A stretch of DNA of 6,230 nucleotides, from the NCBI GenBank assembly GCA_007570945.1, contig RKSH01000103.1, positions 1 through 6,230 on the forward strand, read 5' to 3'. The stretch's first letter is position 1. Every line of letters begins with the position of its first letter. A model generated the notes under the pieces. The model saw only the letters and a program-made list of their open reading frames with translations. It did no database searches and had not been told where the DNA came from. This document shows, one piece after another, positions 1 through 6,230 of this stretch. This DNA comes from Gammaproteobacteria bacterium (GTDB taxonomy: Bacteria; Pseudomonadota; Gammaproteobacteria; Arenicellales; Spongiicolonaceae). The translations under genes were made by a program, and so were the position numbers.

Positions 1-66
1 ATTTTATGCAGCACGGTGTTGTCGGTGGCGACGCTGTCCGCGGTGTTGGTGTGGTTGGGCGTTTGA
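1..66 (+). CDS. C-terminal end of a membrane protein, possibly an AEC-family transporter (partial)
   Basis: Frame 1 of the plus strand is open from the window edge to a TGA at 64-66 and encodes 21 residues, almost all hydrophobic or small, ending STVLSVATLSAVLVWLGV. This has the look of a final transmembrane helix running to the C-terminus. The pattern S-T-hydrophobic-hydrophobic-S-x-x-T-L followed by a hydrophobic run resembles the end of the last helix in auxin efflux carrier (AEC, Mem_trans) permeases, which export or import small organic anions. Only the tail is in the window, so the family is an inference; another polytopic membrane protein is possible. The stop lies 1 nt from the stop of the convergent DNA adenine methylase gene. 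The other frames here give no better coding candidate. Confidence 0.5.
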   Translation: MLCSTVLSVATLSAVLVWLGV

Positions 67-67
67 C

Positions 68-985
68 TTAAGAATCCATGATTAAAAGTTCATGCGATGA
101 TTTAACATGGCCGGCGCGATTGCCGGTGCGGTTCTTTCCAATGCGGGTTTCGCCCTGGCCCAGAGTGTACTGCCACTCCACTTCAGCAATGCGGAAGCCG
201 GCGTACCATTTGCGCACGGTTCGGCAGTCGTTGTAGGAAAGAATGAATCCGCCGTGGTGTTCGCGCAACAGGTCGCGTAGGCGCGCATGGTCAAAGCCTT
301 TGTGGTGGACGGGAAAATTCCGCATGGGGTAAATGCCGCGGAACATGCGGCTGTCGCCGTCCAGGTAGTAGGGCGGATCGCAGTAGAGAAAGTCACTTTG
401 ATGACGGGGAATGGTGTCTTCAAAACTTCCCTGCCGCACGGACAGAGTCGGGCAGCGAAAATCCCTCACCTTGTCCAGCAGGCGGGCAAATCTTTGCGGC
501 TCTTCGTAAATGGATGACATCCAGCCGAGAAAGCCCGGTCCGTAAGACAGGTTGTGGTTAAACCAGTAATGGGCGGCGAGTTCCAGTTTGTCGGTGATGG
601 GCTGCCCGCCGTGCCAGTGCCGCTTGAGGCGGTTTTTGACAATGCGGTAACGCCCCCTGGTCGGTTTCCACCGTGCAATTCTGTCGGCCAGTTTAACCGG
701 AGAGCGGAGTTGCACCCGCCAGTAATTGGCCAGCACGTCAAACACATCGTAGCCGCGCACCGAAAGTCCGAGTTCACGGGCGCATGCAATTTCCACCGAG
801 CCGCCGCCGATAAACGGGGAAACCAAAAGCCTCATCCCCGCCGGCAAATGCTCCACCACATGGCCCACCGCCAGACTTTTGCCGCCGGCGTAACGAATGG
901 GGAGGCCCCGGTAGCGGGAGTATTTATATTTGGATTTGCCTCTCAGCGATGCGAGGAGCGCCTCTTTTTTGTCCACGCCGCCCAT
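68..985 (-). CDS. D12-class (Dam-like) DNA adenine N6-methyltransferase
   Basis: A 305-residue enzyme predicted to transfer methyl from S-adenosylmethionine to adenine N6 in a short DNA target. Visible motifs are in alpha-class order: RYAGGKS at residues 31-37 (motif X), PFIGGGSVE at 57-65 (SAM-binding motif I), a central target-recognition region, and the catalytic DPPY at 203-206 within YCDPPYYLDG. The C-terminal FILSYND block and a tail rich in basic residues and Asn are also typical of MethyltransfD12 proteins. Length is slightly above Dam (about 280). The ATG at 985 overlaps the patatin stop codon by one base (TAATG), so translation is probably coupled. I see no strong Shine-Dalgarno site. 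No restriction enzyme gene adjoins it, so it may be an orphan methylase. The target site cannot be read from the sequence; GATC is possible but unproven. The 3' part looks more AT-rich than the pckA region. Confidence 0.92.
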   Translation of the reverse strand: MGGVDKKEALLASLRGKSKYKYSRYRGLPIRYAGGKSLAVGHVVEHLPAGMRLLVSPFIGGGSVEIACARELGLSVRGYDVFDVLANYWRVQLRSPVKLADRIARWKPTRGRYRIVKNRLKRHWHGGQPITDKLELAAHYWFNHNLSYGPGFLGWMSSIYEEPQRFARLLDKVRDFRCPTLSVRQGSFEDTIPRHQSDFLYCDPPYYLDGDSRMFRGIYPMRNFPVHHKGFDHARLRDLLREHHGGFILSYNDCRTVRKWYAGFRIAEVEWQYTLGQGETRIGKNRTGNRAGHVKSSHELLIMDS

Positions 986-1836
986 TATGGCGCAGGCCGC
1001 CCCGGCAAATACCGCGCCAGCAGCCGCGATTTAATTCTGTGGCGCAGGGTTTGGTGTTTGGCCAGCGCTTCTTTCAGCGCCGGGATGGTTTGCTTGGTGA
1101 CGGCATGGCCTTTGGCGATGACTTTTTCGCTCACGGAAAAATCGAAGGAGCCGAACCCGGACAGGTCGGGGGTTATCACGAAATCGGCGCGGGCCAGGGA
1201 GGGGCCGGTGTTGTTGTCGGCCATGATCTGGATGAACTGCATGGTCATTTCCAGAATGTGGCGCGGGGGTTTTATTTTGCGGCTGCGGGTGCCGAGGTTG
1301 ACGGCGATGACGAAGTCGGCGCCGAGGCTGCGCGCCGTTTGCACCGGCAGGTACTGGCTGATGCCGCCGTCCACGTAGTATTTGCCGCCGATTTCCACCG
1401 GCAGAAAAATCTGCGGCAGGCTGCAACTGGCGCGCACCGCGCGCGGCACCGCGCCGTGGTTAAAAACCGCCGGCGCGCCGTTGGCGAGGTCGGTGGCGAC
1501 CACGGCGCATGGAATTTGCAAGTCATCGAATTGAATGGCGCCGAAAATTTTTTCCAGAAATAATTCAATGCGCTTGCTTGAGGCGAAGCCAAGCCGGCCG
1601 ATTTTAATCGCCGCCAATTTTCTCCAGGTCAGGTCGTTGGCCAGTTCCTCCATGCGCGCAACCGGCATGCCGGCGGCCAGGCACACCGCGGCGATGGCGC
1701 CGCCGCTGGTGCCGGCGACTCGGTCCACGGTGATGTCGCTCTCGGCCAGCGCCCGGAGGACGCCGACATGGGCGACTGAGCGGGCGGTGCCGCCGCTGAG
1801 GGCGAGGCCGATGAGCGGCCGGGCGGCGCGCATCAC
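985..1836 (-). CDS. Patatin-like phospholipase (RssA/NTE-type lipid acyl hydrolase)
   Basis: A 283-residue single-domain patatin protein that should hydrolyse acyl esters of lipids with a Ser-Asp dyad. The glycine-rich oxyanion loop is at residues 13-19 (LSGGTAR, followed by SVAHVGVL), the nucleophile elbow G-T-S-G-G is at 42-46 with Ser44, and the Asp of the dyad is in DGG at 156-158 (YYVDGGISQYLPV). The loop differs slightly from the common GGGARG form. There is no signal peptide or membrane segment, so it is probably cytoplasmic, as in the bacterial RssA/YchK group. The C-terminus is basic. Two adjacent starts are possible, GTG at 1836 or ATG at 1833; they lie 3 or 6 nt after the pckA stop and neither has a clear ribosome binding site, which suggests coupling to pckA. 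Its stop overlaps the start of the DNA methylase. The physiological substrate is unknown. Confidence 0.9.
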   Translation of the reverse strand: MMRAARPLIGLALSGGTARSVAHVGVLRALAESDITVDRVAGTSGGAIAAVCLAAGMPVARMEELANDLTWRKLAAIKIGRLGFASSKRIELFLEKIFGAIQFDDLQIPCAVVATDLANGAPAVFNHGAVPRAVRASCSLPQIFLPVEIGGKYYVDGGISQYLPVQTARSLGADFVIAVNLGTRSRKIKPPRHILEMTMQFIQIMADNNTGPSLARADFVITPDLSGFGSFDFSVSEKVIAKGHAVTKQTIPALKEALAKHQTLRHRIKSRLLARYLPGRPAP

Positions 1837-1839
1837 GGT

Positions 1840-3441
<1,602 letters not shown>

Positions 3442-3451
3442 GGCGCGCTGC

Positions 3452-4282
3452 TTACTTCAGCGCCACCAGGTAGGAAACCCACGCCAGGTCGTTTTCGCCG
3501 CGGCGGGTTTTGGTGTAGACGCCGTTGCCGGACTCGCCGTCTTTGTCGGTGCCCTCCCAGTACGGGTCCACCCTGGCAAAGCCCGCCTCGTACAGCAAAT
3601 CGGTCATCTCCGGCATGGTCCACAGCCGCCAGCGGTAGGTGAATGCGTTGCGCATCTCGCTGCCGTCCTTGAAGCGAAAGTGAATCGCCAGGGACGCCTC
3701 GTGGGTGACCGGCCAGAACTCGTCCTGGTCCCACACATAACTGAAGCCCCCGTCCTGCTCGGTCTCCTCCTCCATTTCCTGCATCGCCTCCGGGCCGCCG
3801 AACATGTCCAGCACCAGAATTCCGTCGCGCGCCAGGTCCTCATGGCAGCCGCGCAGGTAGTGCAGCATCTCGGCGCGGGTCATGAAAATCCAGTAGGAAA
3901 AATTCTGCGCGCAACGCACATCGGGCCGCTTGCGGCTGGGGTCGCGCACATCGGCCTGGTGCAAAACCGCGCGCGCGCCGGCCTTGCCCATGGGCGCAAA
4001 ATGCCGCTCGCGCCCCCAGGCGAGGGGCTCCGGGTCAATGTCAAAAGCCTCGGCGGTGTGGCGGCGGCTGCGCTTAATCCACTGCGCCGTCAGCGCCCCG
4101 GTGCCGCTGAAGTCCTCGCGAAAATGCAGCGCCTGTTTGCCGCGCTCTTTCTTGTAAACCCGCGCAAGAAACGCCACATCCGGCTCCGGCGACTGCACCG
4201 ACATCTCATACAACTCATACTTGTCGGCGGTGGCGGCGGTGAACCTGCTTTTTCTTTTGCGCGGGGATTTTTTTTTGGGCAT
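3452..4282 (-). CDS. Class I SAM-dependent methyltransferase, substrate unknown
   Basis: A 276-residue protein with a Rossmann-type methyltransferase fold. The SAM-binding motif I is FREDFSGTGAL at residues 54-64. The acidic loop after strand beta2 is FDIDPEPL at 80-87. An NFSYWIF segment and the strand ILVLDMFGG later in the chain fit motifs IV to VI. There is no DPPY-type motif, so it is not an amino-methylating DNA methyltransferase; a small-molecule, protein or RNA substrate is open. The N-terminus is strongly basic (Lys/Arg at 9 of residues 3-13) and begins with three Lys encoded by an uninterrupted run of nine A. The ATG at 4282 is preceded by a candidate promoter 34 nt away and no good Shine-Dalgarno site. 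It is the first gene of the cluster, 10 nt ahead of pckA, but a biochemical link to PEP carboxykinase is not apparent. Confidence 0.85.
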   Translation of the reverse strand: MPKKKSPRKRKSRFTAATADKYELYEMSVQSPEPDVAFLARVYKKERGKQALHFREDFSGTGALTAQWIKRSRRHTAEAFDIDPEPLAWGRERHFAPMGKAGARAVLHQADVRDPSRKRPDVRCAQNFSYWIFMTRAEMLHYLRGCHEDLARDGILVLDMFGGPEAMQEMEEETEQDGGFSYVWDQDEFWPVTHEASLAIHFRFKDGSEMRNAFTYRWRLWTMPEMTDLLYEAGFARVDPYWEGTDKDGESGNGVYTKTRRGENDLAWVSYLVALK

Positions 4283-4315
4283 TGGTTTTCGTTTGATGAG
4301 GGTGAAAGGGTCGGG

Positions 4316-4324
4316 ATGATAGCA
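4316..4324 (-). promoter_or_regulatory. Candidate extended -10 promoter for the SAM methyltransferase-pckA cluster
   Basis: On the minus strand the sequence TGCTATCAT is a TGn extension followed by a hexamer matching TATAAT at five of six positions. It sits 33 nt upstream of the ATG at 4282, in the only gap before the pckA cluster. The best -35 candidate (TGAACC, 4345-4340, 18-nt spacer) is poor, which is acceptable for an extended -10 promoter. Found by eye; no transcript evidence. Confidence 0.4.
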
Positions 4325-4327
4325 CGG

Positions 4328-4339
4328 GTTGGCGCCAAC
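4328..4339. promoter_or_regulatory. Perfect 12-bp palindrome GTTGGCGCCAAC, possible operator
   Basis: GTTGGCGCCAAC is a perfect inverted repeat without a spacer. It lies between the end of the methyltransferase fragment (4343) and the candidate -10 element (4316-4324), where the promoter spacer would be, a usual place for a repressor to bind. It is not followed by a T-run on either strand, so it does not look like an intrinsic terminator. The half-site does not identify a regulator, and a chance palindrome in GC-rich DNA is possible. Confidence 0.3.
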
Positions 4340-4342
4340 GGT

Positions 4343-4546
4343 TCATACAGGCGCAGAACCGCGAAATTTCCCCGGAGGCGAAATCCAACTTGGGATAAGC
4401 CCGCCGTCCGCCACGCGCTTTCTCGCCATATCGGCGCATTTCTCGTCAATCTCAAACCCGGTGAAGTTTCTGCCACGCGCGCCCGCCGCCGCGGCGCCGG
4501 AGCCGGTGAACGGGTCCACCACCAAATCGCCCGGCCAAAAGGATTT
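4343..4546 (-). pseudogene. C-terminal fragment of a second DNA methyltransferase (SAM-binding motif only)
   Basis: About 67 codons, open from just after a TAA at 4549-4547 to the TGA at 4345-4343. The peptide contains SFWPGDLVVDPFTGSG, then FTGFEIDEKCADMARKRV. This is the motif I region that closes beta-class DNA methyltransferases: D-P-F-x-G-S-G, then the acidic E-I-D at the end of strand beta2. The preceding parts of such an enzyme, above all the catalytic DPPY/F motif and the target-recognition domain, are missing, so it cannot be an active methylase. There is no ATG start; only TTG or GTG codons at the motif itself would serve. It is joined out of frame to the ORF that begins at 4751. 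It differs in sequence from motif I of the intact upstream methyltransferase (DIFAGAGT), so it is not a simple recent duplicate. Most likely a decayed remnant. Confidence 0.7.
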
Positions 4547-4751
4547 TTAACCTCTCTTCATCGTTCAAATAATCGCACAGCGCCTCCTCCTGGGAGCGGC
4601 CGCCGTTGCTCACGCTGTGCGTCAGTATGCTTGCCATGCGATTCCGCACCTCTTCCAATATCCGCGCCTCAACGGAAGGAAACTTGAGAAACACCCGCAT
4701 TCCATCCCGCAACTCATGGAGGGAAAGTTTGGCCGGCTTATCCACAGTCAA
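4452..4751 (-). CDS. Truncated ORF overlapping the DNA methyltransferase; possible remains of a restriction endonuclease start
   Basis: The frame starts at TTG 4751 or GTG 4745, inside the last codons of the upstream DNA methyltransferase (stop at 4740-4738), an overlap of 14 or 8 nt that implies translational coupling. The first 69 residues look like real protein: helical and charged, with LSLHELRDGMRVFLKFPSVE, then ILEEVRNRMASIL and EEALCDYLNDEERLK. After Lys69 (around 4545) the reading frame runs antiphase through a methyltransferase motif, giving an Arg/Gly-rich tail of about 30 residues that is surely not native. Removing one A from the five-A run at 4548-4544 would join the two frames. 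I do not recognise the N-terminal family. Position directly after a methyltransferase suggests a nuclease or accessory partner, but no nuclease motif is visible in what remains. Confidence 0.5.
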   Translation of the reverse strand: MTVDKPAKLSLHELRDGMRVFLKFPSVEARILEEVRNRMASILTHSVSNGGRSQEEALCDYLNDEERLKILLAGRFGGGPVHRLRRRGGGRAWQKLHRV

Positions 4752-5658
4752 TATCCCGCATGGAGACGACTTTTTTTAAATAAACCGACACATATGCGCC
4801 GCTTTCTTTCACCGGCCGGGCGCGCTCTAATTTGCTTCGCGCGGCGGCGCAGTAATCGCCGTCAATTTCGGCGCCAATATAGCGCCGTCCCATCTGCCGG
4901 GCGGCAACCGCGGCGGTGCCGGCGCCGGCAAAAATATCAAGAACAATGTCATTCTCGTCCGTGCTCATCAATATCATTCTCTCGATGAGAGGCACCGGCA
5001 ATTGGCAGGGATGCTCCTCTATCCGGCGGCAGTTGTGGCGCACCCGGTGAATGTCATCCCACACATCGCTGACCTGGTAGCCAAAGCTGTGGCGCAAATG
5101 CGACTTGCCGCCGTAGTCTTTAAGGTATTCGGCGCAAACCCGGCAGCGCTTATGGGGCGCCCGAACATCGTAAAATTTGTAATTTCCCGTTTTTGTGTAA
5201 AACAGAATGCCGTAATGCGCGGGTTGCAGGCTTTTGCCCAGGGGCCGGCCGTTGGCATTCCACGCAATCCAGTGGCGAAACTCCGCGACCTCATTAAGCA
5301 TTGCGGAGGTGTAAGTCAGGATTTTGGGAATGTTGTAGATAAAAACACTCCCGCTCGGCTTCAGGACGCGAACCGCTTCCTTCACCCACGTGGATGTCCA
5401 CTCCAGATACTCCTCAAAGGGCCGGCGGTCCTTGTACGACTTGTACCTTTTGTTCAAGTTAAAGGGAGGATCGGAAAACACCATATCCACCGAATTGCCC
5501 GGCAAGGCGCGCATGAGTTCAATGCAGTCCCGCTGATGCACGGTTCCGGTGACTTCATCCACATCAACGTAACCATCGTTGGAAAAAGGCGGAACCCGCC
5601 GCGCCAGCGCGGCGGCGTTCATCTTCGTTTGAGATTCGTTCACCGCTGTTGCAGTCAC
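4738..5658 (-). CDS. Beta-class site-specific DNA methyltransferase (N6-adenine or N4-cytosine)
   Basis: A complete amino-group DNA methyltransferase, 306 residues from the proposed GTG start. Motifs run in beta-class order: catalytic DPPF at 63-66 (FSDPPFNL); motif V-like SVFIYNIPK at 104-112; a target-recognition region containing PHKRCRVC at 168-175; EHPCQLP at 215-221, the counterpart of the usual HPTQKP; then SAM-binding DIFAGAGT at 241-248 and YIGAEID at 260-266. The frame is open further up to an ATG at 5727 within the Nudix gene, but the GTG at 5658 has GAGGG 7 nt upstream and an extended -10 promoter at a fitting distance; ATG 5622 is the other option. Its end overlaps a truncated ORF. 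Base composition appears lower in GC than pckA, which fits acquisition by transfer. It probably belonged to a restriction-modification system; the target is unknown. Confidence 0.9.
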   Translation of the reverse strand: MTATAVNESQTKMNAAALARRVPPFSNDGYVDVDEVTGTVHQRDCIELMRALPGNSVDMVFSDPPFNLNKRYKSYKDRRPFEEYLEWTSTWVKEAVRVLKPSGSVFIYNIPKILTYTSAMLNEVAEFRHWIAWNANGRPLGKSLQPAHYGILFYTKTGNYKFYDVRAPHKRCRVCAEYLKDYGGKSHLRHSFGYQVSDVWDDIHRVRHNCRRIEEHPCQLPVPLIERMILMSTDENDIVLDIFAGAGTAAVAARQMGRRYIGAEIDGDYCAAARSKLERARPVKESGAYVSVYLKKVVSMRDIDCG

Positions 5659-5665
5659 AACTTCA

Positions 5666-5670
5666 CCCTC
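5666..5670 (-). promoter_or_regulatory. Shine-Dalgarno site deciding the DNA methyltransferase start
   Basis: The minus strand reads GAGGG here, 7 nt before an in-frame GTG at 5658. No comparable site precedes the in-frame ATG at 5622, nor the far-upstream ATG at 5727, which would also place the start inside the Nudix gene. This supports GTG 5658 as the start. Confidence 0.5.
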
Positions 5671-5685
5671 ACAGCCCGGGCCTCG

Positions 5686-5694
5686 ACTATACCA
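5686..5694 (-). promoter_or_regulatory. Candidate extended -10 promoter for the DNA methyltransferase
   Basis: The minus strand reads TGGTATAGT: a TGn extension plus a hexamer matching TATAAT at five of six positions, just after the Nudix stop codon. A partial -35 (TGGATA, 5715-5710, four of six) lies 18 nt upstream inside the Nudix gene. The predicted start of transcription, near 5679, would leave a leader of about 20 nt that still includes the Shine-Dalgarno site. Judged by eye only. Confidence 0.4.
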
Positions 5695-5698
5695 CCGT

Positions 5699-6226
5699 TC
5701 ACTCCAGCGTATCCATATGCGTCTCAAATCTCCCCCGCCGGCGGTCGGCGAAGAATCGCTGCAGTGATTTGGTCACCACCCGGAACGCCAACTCATCCCA
5801 TGGAATTTCCTCCTCCTCCACCAGCGCGGCTTCCAGGGTTTCGCTGCCGGCGGCGCAGTGGGGGGTGGGCAGGGCGCCGGTGAAAATCATGTAGACTTGG
5901 TTGCGGTGCGGCAGGTTGTAGAGCGCGTAGAGGCCGCCGACGGTGACCGCCGCCAGGGCCTCCTCCCGGGTTTCGCGCGCGGCGGCTTCGGCGACGGTCT
6001 CGCCGTTTTCCATGAAACCGGCCGGGATGGTCCATAATCCGCTGCGCGGGGCGATGGCGCGGCGGCACAGCAACACGCGCCCGCCATGCACGGCGATGCA
6101 GCCGGCGACGATTTTCGGGTTCTGGTAATGAATGGTGCCGCAGGCGGCGCACACATGGCGCGCCAACGAATCGCCCTGCGGAATTCGCAGGCGCACCGAC
6201 TGCCCGCAATGGCTGCAAAAATTCAT
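5699..6226 (-). CDS. Zinc-ribbon Nudix hydrolase
   Basis: A 175-residue protein that should hydrolyse a nucleoside diphosphate linked to another moiety, such as ADP-ribose or a dinucleotide coenzyme; the exact substrate is not evident. The N-terminus carries a zinc ribbon, Cys4-x2-Cys7 and Cys26-x2-Cys29, followed by HYQNPKIVAGCIAV, as in NudC-like and related zinc-ribbon Nudix proteins. The Nudix box runs from Gly70 to Ala92: G-x5-E76-x7-R84-E85-T86-x-E88-E89, with the metal-binding glutamates intact but Leu91 in place of the usual late Gly. It is shorter than NudC (about 257 residues), lacking that protein's N-terminal domain, so nudC is not assigned. The ATG at 6226 lies 4 nt from the window edge, so its ribosome binding site and promoter are not visible. 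Confidence 0.92.
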   Translation of the reverse strand: MNFCSHCGQSVRLRIPQGDSLARHVCAACGTIHYQNPKIVAGCIAVHGGRVLLCRRAIAPRSGLWTIPAGFMENGETVAEAAARETREEALAAVTVGGLYALYNLPHRNQVYMIFTGALPTPHCAAGSETLEAALVEEEEIPWDELAFRVVTKSLQRFFADRRRGRFETHMDTLE

Positions 6227-6230
6227 CAGC

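Noticed and set aside
554..1378. A 274-codon plus-strand open frame across the patatin and D12 methylase genes
   Set aside because: Antisense to two genes with full catalytic motifs, no domain in its translation, and it crosses their junction.
985..1836. Patatin as an antiphage effector (CBASS-like) paired with a DNA methylase
   Set aside because: There is no cyclic nucleotide synthase or other sensor gene nearby, and the protein resembles housekeeping RssA-type patatins in a metabolic gene cluster.
4328..4339. Palindrome as an intrinsic terminator
   Set aside because: The stem would be only 4-5 bp around a minimal loop and no T-run follows on either strand.
5659..5727. N-terminal extension of the beta-class methyltransferase to the ATG at 5727
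   Set aside because: It would overlap the Nudix gene by 29 nt, lacks a Shine-Dalgarno site, and its predicted residues (Trp/Arg-rich) do not resemble the family's N-terminus; GTG 5658 has better signals.

Overview
The window is GC-rich bacterial DNA, almost entirely coding. All six complete genes lie on the minus strand and are read from the right end of the window to the left. The ATP-dependent PEP carboxykinase most resembles proteobacterial enzymes, so an uncultured or little-known member of the Pseudomonadota is the best guess. I cannot fix a genus, and no RNA gene is present to help.

In transcription order (right to left) the layout is as follows. (1) A zinc-ribbon Nudix hydrolase at 5699-6226. 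(2) A complete beta-class DNA methyltransferase (DPPF, then FAGAGT), probably starting at a GTG at 5658, with its own extended -10 promoter and Shine-Dalgarno site. (3) A short ORF that overlaps the end of this methyltransferase and is then joined, out of frame, to the C-terminal SAM-binding piece of a second DNA methyltransferase. This looks like the wreck of a restriction-modification locus. (4) A 60-bp gap with a candidate extended -10 promoter and a perfect 12-bp palindrome. (5) A tightly packed cluster from 4282 to 68: a class I SAM methyltransferase of unknown substrate, PEP carboxykinase (pckA), a patatin-like phospholipase and a D12-class DNA adenine methylase. Gaps in this cluster are 10 nt and 3 nt, and the last junction is a 1-nt TAATG overlap. 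(6) At the extreme left, on the plus strand, the last 21 codons of a membrane protein that resembles the tail of an AEC-family transporter and ends 1 nt from the end of the adenine methylase gene.

The pckA cluster combines central metabolism (gluconeogenesis) with a lipid hydrolase and a DNA methylase. It is probably one transcript, but a functional link between the products is not evident. The most interesting part is 4343-5658: an apparently intact DNA methyltransferase followed by a translationally overlapping, truncated partner and an orphaned methyltransferase motif. This suggests a restriction-modification system that lost its nuclease and kept its methylase. I see no insertion sequence, tRNA, CRISPR array or clearly new multi-gene system. 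No stretch over 300 bases lacks a gene.
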